Shown piece by piece: positions 1 through 13,629 of a DNA stretch of 64,000 nucleotides. How positions within the stretch are numbered: the stretch's first letter is position 1; every line of letters begins with the position of its first letter. The translations under genes were made by a program, and so were the position numbers. The notes beneath the pieces are model-generated. The model saw only the letters and a program-made list of their open reading frames with translations, was not told the DNA's origin and ran no database searches. The DNA is from Smittium culicis (Eukaryota > Kickxellomycota > Harpellomycetes > Harpellales > Legeriomycetaceae): assembly GCA_001970855.1 (NCBI GenBank), contig LSSN01000142.1:1-64000 (forward strand). The letters run 5' to 3'.

Positions 1-926
1 CCCCCCAGCCCCTATGAATCTATTCACTATTTTCCATGTGAAAATGCAGTTATCTTATTCTTTTCAAGGCTAAATCTAATAGCTTGCTTTAATTATTAAA
101 AGTATAAAGAAAAAACATCTATAGTATAATTCACAACTCCCAAAATACACATACATCTGGGTTTTACCCATACCATTAAGCTTACTCTTATGCTTAATTC
201 ATTCTCTAGCCTCCACCCTCCAAGTACTATAACTGAAATTCATCCAACAAGCTTACTTAATTTATAACTATTTTTTCGCCTCTTAGTGAAATTTTAGTCT
301 CTCTTTAAATATTTTTTTTTAAATTTCTATATCCTCAAATGATTTTTTTTGTAGATTTTTCAACTTAACATCCTTATAGTTATGATCATGATAGAGTATT
401 TTCTCGCACGGTAACTTACGGTTAAAATAGATATTAGAATACCTTATTTTTGCCTACTGTTTAAACCACAGAATTTTGAATGTACATAGATCAATCCAAT
501 ATTATTAATTCAAAATCGAACAAATTACTCTACTTATTTCAAGCAGTGAGCGGAAGTTTTTCCACACCTTCTATATAATATTTCAAAATAATAAAAATAC
601 GGATTTTAAGCCAATGGCTTCTTTATTTTTCTCAAGATATCGAGTCGGCAGAGTTTGTCTTTTCTATAAAATATAATTACATAAATCTATTATGCCTTGT
701 TTTTAGTCATATTTCCCGGAAATATATAATTCTCTTCAGACATTTAATCGACAAAGCTATTTAAAATTTCCTTTTTTGATTCGATGAAGCTTTATTGGAA
801 AATCTTCTATTCGCTGATGGATTTCAATTAGTTGATACTTTACTGGCCCTAAGAATAAATTTATTCTTATTGAATTTGTTGGCTCCACTTTGAAAACCAG
901 AAACAGTATACCAGCCTATATAAGGG
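1..926. other. AT-rich non-coding region
   Basis: No open frame of useful length and no recognisable protein segment on either strand. The stretch around 130-260 is slightly richer in C but I could not link it to a gene. Confidence 0.6.
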
Positions 927-930
927 TTAG

Positions 931-1144
931 CCCTATCATCGGCAGTAGACTGTTTATGGTATACAATAGATCCAACTATACTCAATAAAAATATTATTTT
1001 ACTGCAGAGTAATAAAAAATTTATTATTTGTTTTAAAAATACAGTAAACCAATAATTCTTAAGGTCTTGGAACTAAAAAATTTTAATCGAGCATAGATGG
1101 TTATATTTTGTAGGTTAAAAAATGGCACACCGCCCGCAAAAGGG
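931..1144. mobile_element. Decayed piggyBac-like miniature element (copy C)
   Basis: This segment starts CCCTATCATCGG and ends CCGCCCGCAAAAGGG, resembling the ends of two cleaner 188-bp copies at 39441-39628 and 55412-55599. Its middle (about 1012-1060, TTTATTATTTG then ACAGTAAACCAATAATTC) aligns with the middle of the 39.4-kb copy. The left 70 bp is an imperfect inverted copy of the right 70 bp, so terminal inverted repeats appear longer here. Flanking TTAA sites have decayed to TTAG and ATTAA. It is non-coding. Family assignment rests on the TTAA plus CCC...GGG structure of the better copies. Confidence 0.5.
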
Positions 1145-1149
1145 ATTAA

Positions 1150-4100
1150 ATAAAGTTGCTTTTAGGTAAAACTGTTCACTATTTTATATAATTGATTAGC
1201 ATCTCTAGCCGAATCTTATCGATCTCTCGATGATCGATAAACAAATAATAACCCCTTCAATATCTTGGCAGCAACTCATTCAAATATTCGCGCTTATCTT
1301 TTAATCATAATGGGTACTTTTATCGAATGAGGCTTGTTTGCGTGTATACATTGAATGCTGTAAAAAAAAAAAAAAGAGCTTACATACTGATTACTGATCT
1401 AAAGATAAGATATATAATATTTTAGTGTATATTAAATAATAGTTCTAAAATAAGAATATTCCAAACACATCTCTTGGATTCTCTTACGTAAAATTTGGTT
1501 AAAGTTTTTAAATAGAACTATAAACGTCGATTTAGTTGAACCTTTTAAAAGTAATTTTATAAAAATTTTGCATAGGTCTGTATGGGTGATTCATTTAGAG
1601 TTCATCAGCTTTCCTGTAAAATTCTCACTCACGACAACTCTTCATACCACTCTTACACTTAACTAGACATTAATGTCCAATTAACTAGAAAACCAAACCA
1701 ATAATAGATACTAAATGCCATTGACAAATAAAACAACACTTTAATAATAATGCTATACTTTATCCATTAATCTTACATAACTTTAAGCCAAAATTCTTAG
1801 GATATTATTGACCCGCTGTAGATCCAGCTCTTCAAACATTTACACATTAAAATTGTATAAATAAGGAAATTTCTTATAACAGCGGAACTTTTTTCACTAG
1901 AGATTTCATTCGCCAATTTTAATTAAATATAAGCATTATTTGGATCGGATAACTTACTCATTTAGATTTTCTAATACAACTAAAAATTACACTCTTAGAT
2001 CGAAAAGATTATTAGAAAAGAAAGTTCATCCGAAATAGTCTCACTTATTGGAGATCATTTCAAGGGAAAAAATTTTTTCATATTAAAATTTTCCTACCCC
2101 CTTACGCTTTAATTTTATTTCTATTTTTGAACATATATCAGAGTCCTATTGAATAGAATATCTGTAATACCCAATAACTTTATCCAACTTGGATTAGAAA
2201 ATCGAGGTATTAGTTAAAGCCATACTCTTCAAAAGTTTATCCCTTATTTATATTCAATCAAGTTCGTTTTATACTATCTAAAAAAAAACAAGTTATAATA
2301 TTTAGAAATATAATACGCTATAGAGCAATTCCTCGTCCATCGGCTCTCATTAACCGCCACCGATATTGCTTTATATCATCGATCAATATCCATCTTTTAA
2401 ATCGTATATTTTTATTAATTAATTGGTACCTTGATCAATAAAACAAGCTTTGAGATCTATAATGCATTTTCGCTTGGATCTAATGATACATGCTTAAAAA
2501 AATTTACAGGCAATCTTTTCTTTAGTTTTATACTATTTAATTATTAAAACATATTAGATTATAAAGATTATCTATTCTTATAAATATATCTAAATTTATT
2601 TTGTAAGTAGCCAAGACAAAAAAATATAATTGTATATTTATAAAAATCCTAATTTGAGCTATCTATAGGTAGTAAACTCTTGTTTTTATAAATAGACTCG
2701 TATGCAAATTTCTAATCATAAGATTCTTTTATACTTACCAAATACATTTGCAAAACAGTTGCTTTGTACAGCTACTCCAGATACATTTTCGAATTTAATT
2801 TAACTGACCTTACTGATACCTCCATCGATCATATTGACATATTTGAAATTGTTTAATATGATCAGCTATTGCAGAATTTAACTAATTAAGAATAGAACTT
2901 GAGTATTTTAAGAGAAATTGCTTATTAGTTCAATTATAGCTTTAAATTTTTTATTTTGATTCGAACACGATTTACAATGAATTTTTCAATTCAATATTAA
3001 ATTTAATTAACTCAATATTTGAATAGTTCTTGAATTTAAAATATCTCTAAATATCATAGCTGGCTAGATTTATTATGGCTAAAATTATACCACTGCTAAT
3101 TAAAGGTGGATAATTATATCTTCAATTCAAGTTCACAGCTGAAGAATTGGTAAATTTCTAAAAATAAAAACTAAAACAAAAGCAAAATCGATCAATAAAA
3201 TAGACATTAATTATTTCTGCCATTATCTATCTGTTTGAAATAGAAAAAAAATCCAATTATAGGAGCTTTTTATTTAAAAAAGTCAATTTAGTGGCAATGA
3301 GTGGAATTTACTGAATTTACTCTATTAATCTTATGAAATAAAAATTTTTGCTTTTCCTTATGAAACACATCTTCAGGCTCAAATAATAATAAATTATTGA
3401 CGATTAATTTGAAAAGTTTTTAATTTTTAGAAATAATTTTATTCTTTTTTATAAAAGTCTGATTTATAACCATTTGATCAATAGAAAAAAATTCCTGTAA
3501 ATTTGATCTCTGAAAACACAGAAATAATATCACACCAAATTTATTGTATAAAAATTTTTAAAAAACTTTTAATCATAATTTTTATTATTTTATGGTAGAG
3601 ATATAGCTATAATCACCTTTATTTGAATTAATAATACTAAAAAAATTATAAAAATGATTAAAAGAAACTGAAATTATATATTTTTAATTTTTTATCTAAT
3701 TGAAATAATTGGGTTTGAATAAGTAACAGTATATATGTTTTTGAGTTAATGCAAACACGTGATTTAATTGTGTCATTTTTTACCCTATACTGTGTTTTTA
3801 AACTTTTTTATTTACAGATATTTGAATCAATATCAAATAGAATAGAAATAAAAGCTTTTAATTTTTAAAAACAGTTTTGACAGAAAAAAAAATAAGTTAA
3901 TATCCCATTTATATAAAAAAAATTTTATAGTTATAAAATTCACATTTCAAATATATATTTATCTGCTATTATCTCTTAATTATCTTCGACTTATTTTTAT
4001 ATATAAAAGATTACTATTTGAACTGGAACATATTTTAAAAAGTTACTTGATAGTATTAATTAAACGAAATCAGAAATTATTCAGATAGATTTATAAATAA

Positions 4101-6357
4101 AATTTTCTATTATATTTTATTATAAACGCAAGTAGGCGAGAAACGAAATTTTATTGAAAAAAGTTACACTTATCGAAAGAATCTCGCATATAGCTGGAAT
4201 AATTTTTTAAATTTATCGTTTCTGTTTTTCTTTATAAATTATTTTTACTTTCCCGATAGAATTTTAACGATTTTTAACTCGGAATAAATTAGAATCAGTT
4301 AATAAGGCAAATCAATTAATTAAAAAAAATATAAATCATTTTTTTCATTCCTTTTTTTCAAAATTATCATTAATAATTTAAAAAAAATACCAATTTCAAT
4401 ATTTCATAAAATAACCAGTCTCAGTCATAAGAATCTAATGATAGTTAAACGTGATTCAGTAAATAACTAAATATCATCAATGTAAGGCTATTAATATTCA
4501 TTCATATATTGTATAAAAATTGAATACATTATAATAAATTTCTGATAAAATAATAAAAAAGCTTTTTAAAGAGCGCATTTTTTCAATATAACTATAAAAT
4601 ATCCTAATTCTCAACAATTAGGTAGTTTATTCATAAAAAGAATTCACTTTAACTGATTACACTTTTTTTAAAAATTATAGCTATTACGACCCATAGCCAG
4701 TATATTTTAACTATAAATCATTATTATCCCATAATTTAATTTATTCAACCAGTTTCTATTAAAACTATAAGAGTTTAGTCATGCAGAGAATTTAGAATAA
4801 AATTATTCATGATAAGAGTTACCTGATTAAAAAATTATCACAATTACTTTATGACCAATTCAAGGTAATCTTGAATGGTTCTGTAAAGGTATAAATTAAT
4901 ATAATTTTATTTTTTATTACACATTTTTTTCATATTCAACATTATAATGAAAATTCAAATCAGTAATCAGCCCAAAATGTGTTATTATGTATAAAAGAAA
5001 ACAGAATTGGAATAAATACAATAAACTGTGGAATTATTAGAGGGATGATAAATTTCATTATTTGTAAATAATTGAACGAGATAAAAATATTTCAATTAAA
5101 CAAAACTAGATATTTGATATAAAATTACTAAATATCAAAGATAAAATTGTATTATTAAAGTTTTCAAAATTATTCTGAGCTCAAATTATAAAAAATGTGT
5201 TTTTATAATTTATAAACCAGCGAGAAACGAGAAACAAGATAATTTTTATACTTGTTAAAATACGGAAATCAAAATCTCAATTTTTTATGAGAAATTGATT
5301 TAAATAAGACAACTTTGAAAAAAATAATATTTATAACGAATATATATTTTGTTTTATAGCAATTTTATAGGTTTTTACATTAAATTTTGATGAATATTAT
5401 ATAAGCCAATAAAATGAATACTGATGATCTAAATAAAATTCACCGTTAAAAAAAAAAAAAAAAAAAGATCTAAATAATAAATATAAAGTCTAATGTTCTT
5501 TAAATTTTTGAAAAAAATGCCCTTAATCGACATTTTTGCACAAAACCAACCAAATTACACGTTTATTAGGTTTTAGAGAATAATAAATCTCTAAAATTCA
5601 ATTATTTTAGCTCAAAATAAACAATAGTTATAAACACAGTTACGTTATATATATATAATTATAAAAAAATGACTCGAAGGCAAATACCCTTATTATATAA
5701 ATAGTTTTATTTAGCTAAAATAAATTTAAATTTTATTTACATTGTTTATTTTGCGTATTTTAGAATACTGATAGAGAGACTGAAAGTTTTGATGATAATT
5801 AAAGCGAGGTCGCTTCAGCAATATTTCACTTTATTTTTAGATTTAAATTTATTTTATAGTTAAAAGTTAATAAATATAATTTCAAGATTTATAGCACCTT
5901 GGTTACATTTCGTTCCTAAATAATTTAATTATAGAGCTAGTAATATAACGTAAAAAAAATTCATAATCGCGAGGCGAGTGATTCAAACGTATTCGAAATC
6001 ATAGGCACTCTTAGAATTTTGATTTTTTTAGACCTAAATTCACCGATATTTCTGATTTTTCGACATTCTAATTATGAGATTAATATTTATATTTTTAGAT
6101 CTATTTAAATTTTCTATTATGAATGAAAAAAATTTTTTTTTCTTATCATACCCTAATTAGAGCATCTTTTTTTGATAATTATGATATTGGGGCTAGTGAA
6201 TGTTGTTTAATCTACTATTTTGGTATTACTTAAATCCTCTTGTGCAGATTTTTCTTGTAAGGGCTTTTTTTAAGGTTTTGAATTAAGAAAAGATGAATGT
6301 TATACTCATTCGTGTTATATTCATTTTTTTTCCTTGGTATTATTTTAATTTAGAGTC
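1150..6357. other. AT-rich gene desert
   Basis: About 5.2 kb of very AT-rich sequence with dense stops in all frames, many poly-A/poly-T runs and no recognisable coding, RNA or repeat structure. Confidence 0.6.
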
Positions 6358-6590
6358 CATTAAAATATTCTATAATTAATCGAGCTCTTTAGAGAGAGAT
6401 TAATTTATATTATACGAGGAGAGGATACATGTTAAGCGCTACCATATTATTGGATAATACTAGAAAAAAAAATTAAAATTCAATAAAAATTAACGTTTAA
6501 TAAAATGAAATAAGAAGATTTTTAATTGTTTAAATTTTATAGTACAATATTGCGTTACCATTATCATCTTTCGGAAAAGGTAAAATGGGT
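6358..6590 (-). repeat. DIRS copy 1 terminal inverted repeat, 3' side
   Basis: It contains an outer tip with GAGCTCTTTAGAGAGAG and then AAGCGCTACCATATTATTGG, ending near CTTTCGGAAAAGGTAAA. The same series of motifs occurs at 62515-62680 and, inverted, at 10425-10620. Confidence 0.7.
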
Positions 6591-6599
6591 ACGGTGGGC

Positions 6600-6695
6600 A
6601 GGACTTAATATGTTTCCTGACCTAGTTAATATAAATTAATATTCCATCTAAAGAGCTGGATTAATTATAAAATTATAATTCAATGAGGAAACATA
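6600..6695 (-). repeat. DIRS copy 1 internal complementary region
   Basis: The segment runs ACTTAATATGTTTCCT, then CTAAAGAGCTGGATTAATTA, then GAGGAAACATATTA. Its reverse complement aligns for about 78 bp with the outer left tip at 6358-6435. In DIRS elements such a region, complementary to both tips, serves as the template that joins the ends of the circular intermediate. Confidence 0.7.
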
Positions 6696-6719
6696 TTAAA
6701 TTTGTCAAATTATTCGATG

Positions 6720-7470
6720 AATTTCTTGCGAGTCGAAATATGTATCAAAGATAGTATATTTTGACCAAAATGAATTCAAAGCAATATCATCTGATTATAA
6801 TTCTGCATTGGCAGCTAGCATGGATCCGATTGCTGTACCCTTTATTATAGGAGTTTCGAGGTCTTCGTGAATTAGATCAGAGATCGAGTGGATGTATCTC
6901 GTTATTCTACCCACTGAAAGAGGATTCTTATGTATTTAATATATCTCAACAGTCTTTTTTCAGTTCATTGACTGCTTTTCTTATGCGTTGTTGAGCAGAG
7001 GTTGAACGAAAAATTTTCCTTGTATAATTTGTAAGCTACTGCTAATCACAATATTGAATCTGAATTTGAAGTGATGAGGCATTGATTTTCGATCGATTTA
7101 TCGCCTCTGTTTTCCTTAAGGAATTAGTATAACTAAATATAGCTCCCCATTTTCGGTTCGAATTCTGTTTTAATCGATTCTATGTATGACGCTGGCTCTC
7201 AGGAAATCTGTCACTACAAATAACAAACATAGCTCTGCAGTTATCTATTTGACTGCGAATTCTTTCGTTGGTCTTGAAACCTAGAAAATTCTAATTCCGA
7301 GGTAATATATAACCTAGGACTAACAAGATAATTAACAAATATTTCTTTAAATGATCTCAAGAACTCGAATAGTATCGGATATCATGTTAACTCCGCCTGA
7401 TCTTCGGTTAACGCCAGTAAAGAAGATTTTAATGCCTTTATTGAACCTAATATAATTTTTTAAGTGGCAT
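6720..7470 (-). pseudogene. DIRS tyrosine recombinase remnant (copy 1)
   Basis: Minus-strand fragments align with the better preserved recombinase of the copy at 62.8-63.9 kb. The C-terminal catalytic region is visible around 6725-6760 as F-D-T-Y-F, with the nucleophilic tyrosine kept but the usual following Arg replaced by Asp. No continuous frame remains. Confidence 0.6.
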
Positions 7471-7599
7471 AATTTCCGTAAGAAAATTCATTAGCTGCGG
7501 CGCGGATATTGGAGTCGTCAAACACTTTGATATTCTCAATTCTAAGAATCATTTCTGGATATATTTATAACTTGATCTACGGCGAACAAATCTTTTGTT

Positions 7600-9335
7600 T
7601 GTAATTATAAAATCGAAGGCATATCAACCGAGACCTTGCGTTTCGAGACAACGCAGCTGATCCTCCAAGACATCAAGCTCAAGTACTTGATTATCGAGAG
7701 CAGAGGCTTTCCGCTTTTGGGGTCGGGTATTGCTGTCGTTTATTGGAGTGTGATGGGCTGATATATTTGATAGCGCCTTCAGATCTGGAAAACAGATGGC
7801 TGAATTCAAAATCGGTGTAACCAGCGTCATTTTGATTCTATATCGGCGAACTTTCTATAAAACCTAGGGTATAAGATTATTGGGGCGGTTAGAATTAATC
7901 GTTGTTTAACTCGGGCCATTTATAGGTCACTGCATTTTTGAACAATAATTTTTGATCTTATAACCAGATGTAGTACTAATTCAGCTTCTTTTTTTATCGA
8001 GATTCATATAGATTTACGTTGTGAGAACCGTATTGTGTGTTCAAATCGTCTAATTTTATCTGAGATAGGATCAAATCAGTCTGAGTCGTCAGACTGCTTT
8101 TTAAATCCGCTGGGTTAAGAAGCGATGGGACGTATGTTACGTAGGTGCGAATATTGGTTTTTAGGCAGTGTGAAAAAATCCGTTATGAAATCCCCAATAG
8201 TATTGAGGAATTTGTGCCTCAGAAATTCTTGATGCACGATGGTGTGATTGTATTTGAATAGATAAATATCGATCTGAACACTACGCTATTGAGCTTAATA
8301 AAATAAATCACAGTAAGTAGCTCATTTCCATTGATGTAAATTCTTTTCAGTTGTGGGTTCCAAATTACAGAGTAAAAGTTGTGAATCAAAAAAATTCAAA
8401 ATTATATGTCTCTGGAGTCTGTGAAGATCTCCAGCACTTGTTTTTCGGGAAAGAATGATTTCCTGTTCCATGACCAATTTTGGCACTTCCAGAAGTGCAG
8501 ATTCTGAATTGCTGGATTATTTAGAATTACACTCGAATTCAATGACTATGATATGAGCAGATATCTGTTCTTGAGATCCAATAGTAGGCGGGTAATGAGT
8601 CTCCCAGACAGAAGAGCAATCTAAATCAAATGGGCTTTCCCAATAAAGTTCGTAAGTCATCTCAATTTTGTTTAGCCAACGTTTTGTAGCTTGATATTCT
8701 CTCATCATAGATCCCTGATCTTAACCTAAGGCATCTATGGAGACATTTATCTGCAGTTAATTGCCATTAAAAGATGCGTGATTTACTGGAACGGCATTTT
8801 TGAAGATTTATCTATGTTTAATATTAATAAAAGCTCTATGAGCTTGGAGTAGATTAAGCATGTACTCTTTTTGAACTCGTACTTGAGTTTTGAATTGATC
8901 AAAAAGTAGTATATTTTGTAAGATATTCGGATTCCCCTCGCTCTGAACCATTCCAAAACCTGGTGGAGAATATTGGAGAATATCAATGGACTCAGTGATA
9001 GCTCGAATGGAAAGACATGGAACCGAAAAGAGCGTCCGTTTTATTGAAAGCGCAGATATTTCCTGCATTTCTTGTGAACCAGAATGTGCATAAATGAATC
9101 CTTTTGATCCAGGGACTAGATAAAATCTTTTGTTTGGATCTTACGATAGATGGAGGTCAGCAAATCTATCTTGAAATTCTGCTCCATTACGCGGAGGTTG
9201 AGCTGCGAAGATCGAGGACGGGTCAGAGGCCACCGTTTTTTTTGTATATCGCGAACGACTGGCTGTAAAAGCTAATATCTCTCGGTTTGATTTCCTGTAC
9301 CACATTCTTGGGCATGAAAGAGTCGACTTCTTCAT
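7600..9335 (-). pseudogene. DIRS reverse transcriptase and RNase H remnant (copy 1)
   Basis: Reverse transcriptase similarity is seen in minus-strand pieces. Around 9335-9141, shifting between frames, there is a K-K-N-G-G-L then P-V-L-D-L-R motif typical of the DIRS fingers region. Around 8986-8783 a segment reads L-E-W-F-R-A-R-G-I-R-I-S followed by Y-K-I-Y-Y-F where the YLDD catalytic box should be, so both catalytic aspartates are lost. At 7830-7624 the frame opens with the conserved T-L-V-T-P segment of the RNase H tail and then slips into another frame. Confidence 0.65.
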
Positions 9336-9359
9336 TCAGCTCTTTGCTGGATTCCCGGC

Positions 9360-10199
9360 TCAGTTTCCGTTTGTACTGATTACGGATTCTACATCGGAAA
9401 TTTTGGGTTTTTGAATGGGATACAGAATCCCCGTTCCACTATGTTCTGAGCCCATAGAATGTCCGTAAAGTTTGACTACGCCGCTTTGAACATAGCGAGC
9501 CTGATGCATACTGGAATGTTCTCTAGGTTTCTGTTGAGACCCCTTCCAGCGGCCGCGGCCCCTTCCAATAAAATTATACTGGCGGTCTGAGATTCTTTTT
9601 GAGCTGGATTCAGCGGCGGTTGCAGCGTCGGTACTATGCGCTGTAGTATTTTTACTGCTGTACGTATCTTTTGGGATCATATAGTGCTGGCACTTACGAA
9701 AGGTTTGTACCTGTTGTCATTTTTTCGCTGGCTTCTTTGAGATGAGGGAAAGCAAAACCTCTTGATCAATCAGCGGCTTGGTGTCAGATTCGAATTAATT
9801 TAAAGTTTTACCAGGAAGTTCGATACGCTTACTGAGGTTATATATTTTCGCTCCAGCCACTGTTGCTGCAATATATGATAGCAGAGCATGAAAATTGCTC
9901 GAAAAAATGATCTCATTATCATAATAAGTATTTATAACAGGTGTTTCCTGGATTATAAGGTGTACTTATTAGTCGATTGATCGATTTTCTTGAGCTAGGG
10001 ATATCAGGATTCCATACAGGACAGAATCTGCCTTCTTCACCGCGCTCGATGCTGAATATTTATGCGGCGGTAAGCTGTAGTTCATAATACTGGTTCTTGG
10101 GAAATAATTTATAGAAATCATGAGCTCTTCTTCAATTAACAGATATCTCAATAATTTATCTTTAATTGATAGCAGTGCTTCAGTTGGATCTGTATACAC
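9360..10199 (-). pseudogene. DIRS gag-like ORF remnant (copy 1)
   Basis: Two minus-strand pieces. At 10199-9969 a 76-residue stretch contains S-A-V-K-K-A-D-S-V-L-Y-G-I, which matches the gag-like segment of the 31-kb copy. At 9680-9360 a 106-residue stretch contains the basic glycine-rich run G-R-G-R-G-R-W-K-G, an RGG-like nucleic-acid-binding patch. It lies upstream of the reverse transcriptase, as expected for DIRS ORF1. Function is inferred from position and composition. Confidence 0.6.
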
Positions 10200-10424
10200 A
10201 GTTTAATAGGTATTTGGAACCCTTATAATGTCATTCAGATAATCTGGTTCTGGTTTTTCGGTACTTTCGCGTAATAATTGTTGAAAAATATCCGTCAAAA
10301 GCTTTATCTGACCTTTTTTCATTGGAACTTGTGTAACTGCTTCTTGCAATATCGTTTTTAATTAAAGGTAAATGGTTTTAAAAAAAAATTCTTATAAAAA
10401 TTTTTAACTTTTAAAATTAAATAA

Positions 10425-10620
10425 GCTGACAGAATACCTTTTCGAAAGAAAATATGATAAGCTAAGTGTAATTGTGTACTTTAAAATTTAAACAATCAAA
10501 ATTTTTTTCTGTCAATTTTTATAAACTTTAAATATTATTGGTTTGTAATTTTCTGTGTATTATTATATAATAATATGGTAACACTTATTAAGTCTCGTCG
10601 CTGAAGTATTGTCTGTTTTA
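10425..10620 (-). repeat. DIRS copy 1 terminal inverted repeat, 5' side
   Basis: On the minus strand the tip reads GAGACTTAATAAGTGTTACC and the inner end reads CTTTCGAAAAGGTATTCTG. This matches the + strand of the 31-kb element's left end and is inverted relative to 6358-6590. Confidence 0.65.
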
Positions 10621-13600
10621 CTTTTTAGAACCACTGCAAATTATAATATTGAGATTTTAATTTTGTTTATTAGGCGACATTTAATCTTTGTTATTAGATC
10701 TTTTATAGTTATTTTATATATTCTTAAACTCACTCCTGTGTCTCCAAGAAGTAACTTTATATAATCTTTTTTGGATTTCTTAGATAATAAAGCAAGTTAA
10801 AAAACTTTTTTATTCCTTTAATTATTAAATAAATTTATAATCTAAACATCCTTCTTGCTTTCAAAATATAATGATATTTTGGCTTAATATTTCATTCAAA
10901 GATGTATAGATTCATTTAGTTGCTGATATTGGTTATATTTATGAATATAATGTAACTTAATATCTCGAAATCGATTGTGAATAAATAAAATATGTATTTT
11001 TAAAATTTTTATTTAAGAAAAGTATTTTTATTGGTGTTGTCTCTAATTTTTTTATCTAATAAAATTGTTTTGTGTTGATAAAAATATATTTTAAAACAAG
11101 AGGTATATTTTTAGATAGCTTTTTTAATATTGAGATAATCATCATCTCTAAGGTAGGCTTAAATAATTATATCTAGAAGTTACTAAAATTTAAGAGTGGA
11201 TATTCTATGATATAAGGAAGCTTTTAAATTTAATGTGGTCGTGGTGATAATTTTAAAAAGACTTATATTTCGTCTACATTACTAGGTTATTGTCATATTT
11301 TTTATTTTGAGTTACCTGAAAATTATTCTACAAAAAAATTCTATATTAATAGGGATAAGATATTTGCACACTTTTTCAATTTAGTTATTATTGCATTATA
11401 GAATCGTTACCACATTTATTTGATCAACGAGAGAAATAAATATTAATCAGCTTCGATACATAAGATCTACTTTAAGTCACTTCAATATTTGTTTTATAAC
11501 TCTTATCAGGCATTTTTAAGTTTAATTTCACATTTTATGTTCTATTTTCGTGAAAATCAGTCTGTTAATATATCCATCTTATTAATTTTTATTATCATTC
11601 TTATTTTGTGCTAAATAGTATTAAAATAGAATTACTTCGCTAAATTTAAGATATTTTAGCTGATCTCTATGATACTATTGGTATATAAGGGTTTTATAGC
11701 CTATATCATTTTATATATTTATAGTTTTTGGCTGATCAGTATCAATTCTAAAATTTTTAATGTTTATATAGGTATTTTCCTCTCGTAATTTTGAAGAGTC
11801 ATTTTCTGTCTTAGACCATAAATTCATTTCATTTTTACTATTAGTCTGGAAATTACCTAGCATATCTCAAAAAAAAAACTACTCGATGAATCAGATCTTT
11901 TTTAATACTTTGTTTAAAATAGAAATATTGCTGCCAAATATAAAGGATAATTACATAAAATTCAATTTCTGTAATTATACTTTCTCATAGAAATCAAAGA
12001 GCGTCGTAGCGGAAGTTTTTAATTTTTATAGATGAGTAGTAATATCATTGGTTTCTGTTGATTTTACTGCAACTATCCATGATACAATATATTTATATAT
12101 TAAGAAAAACTCTCTTTAGATCTTTTTAATTTTATTTTAGTGGTATTTAGATACAAATTGTAAGTATATTCGGGTATTTTTTATTCTCTCTATATTGAAA
12201 TAATGGTCTTATTTTCTGTACTAGATATTAGATCTGGAAATATCTCGAGTGTTTTAGGGTTTTTTAGCTACTGTATCTTAATAAAAAACTAATTCCATAT
12301 TCAGTTGAATCCTTGGAGTGGTTTTAATATTTCGATACATTAACCAAGATATTCATATCTTAATTTGTAGCTTTTCATAATTATTTCAGCCTAAATGGCT
12401 ATATTTTCCCCTTTATAATGTTACAGAATGCTTTTGGATCCGTTTTAATTGAAAATCGCTCTAATATGAACTAATAAAATATTTCTTGGTATTTAAATAT
12501 ACTCACCTGACTCGGAGAGAGTTTATGAGAGTGTGATATTATTTCTATATCGCTTCAATTTTGTAAGAATATTTTACGGGAAGCCCAGGTCTATTAAGGA
12601 ACTAAAACGATAAACCTTGAAAATATCTTCATATACAAACTTTTTCAGATCAATCATATATAAAATTTGCTAATATTTTTTGGTTTCTGTCGAGAAAATT
12701 TAAAAAATTCATACTTTATAAGTGGATAAACTAAAGTCTTAATTACTCTGGTTTTTTAATATTTCTCAGATATTATTATCGTAAAATATGTATTTTTTGA
12801 GGATAAAAATTTTACAGTGTTTTCGCCAAATTTCGTATAAACTACGTACTGATTCATTATGTAATATAGATACAAAAATATTTTTTCACATTTTCACCAT
12901 TGATTTATTTATAACCCAAGAATGATTAGTGTGATCGATGATCCAAACGAATTTGAAGGCAATACAAGTGCTTATTCTTTATTCTAGATATTTAAGTGTT
13001 ATACATTTTATTATCGTCAGGAGGTGTATCAAAAATTTTCTCAGGTGCTTTCAGAATGGAAATTTTTCTCATTGCGAGAGGGTTTTTGTGATACTTTTTA
13101 TAACTTTTCCAATATTTTTTTTTAATAGATAGGTCATGTATTCAAAAAATCATCTTAATTAATTAATTCTCTAGGAGGTATTTCTTGCTTGAACGAAATA
13201 TCAGGATTTATTGATTAGAAATTGAAATGTTTTAATCCTATTTAAATTTTTTATAATAAAAGAAATGTCTTTAACTACTTATAAGTTTCAATAGTTTTAT
13301 AATAAAAAACGCTATTAATAGTGATAAAACTTTATTCTTTGCATTTTTAAATGTTTAGCTTTATATTTTTTTATGGAAAATTTTGTCTTGTTCACTATTA
13401 CAGGAAAAAGGTTTTCATAAACCCGCTTCTTGCTTAATAATTTAATATAATTTTTCTTTTATCTTTTACTATTTCCAAACTAATATCTAGATAATTAGTA
13501 CTATATACTTTGATATAAAGTTATAGTCTTTATAAATGAGAAGAGTTTTATTTTATTTTCTTAGGTCTCTATCAATGGTTAAATGCAGCTGTCAATCCTA

Positions 13601-13629
13601 ACATTTTTGTTAGAGTTTAAAAATTTTAG
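10621..13629. other. AT-rich non-coding region, T-rich on the + strand
   Basis: No supported gene. A 64-codon + frame at 12938-13132 has no recognisable features and is probably chance. Confidence 0.55.

Larger units (their letters stand above)
6358..10620 (-). mobile_element. Degenerate DIRS-type retroelement (copy 1)
   Basis: A 4.2-kb element read on the minus strand: gag-like segment, reverse transcriptase, RNase H and tyrosine recombinase in that order, between terminal inverted repeats. The ends (6358-6590 and 10425-10620) carry the same motif reading inward, AGTGTTACCAT or a variant near the tip and CTTTCG..AAAGGTA inside. Next to the left end lies an internal complementary region (6600-6695) that pairs with the outer tip. 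Inverted repeats, such an internal region and a tyrosine recombinase instead of an integrase define DIRS elements. Coding is broken by many stops and frameshifts, so the copy is inactive. At least three relatives occur in this window. Confidence 0.8.
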
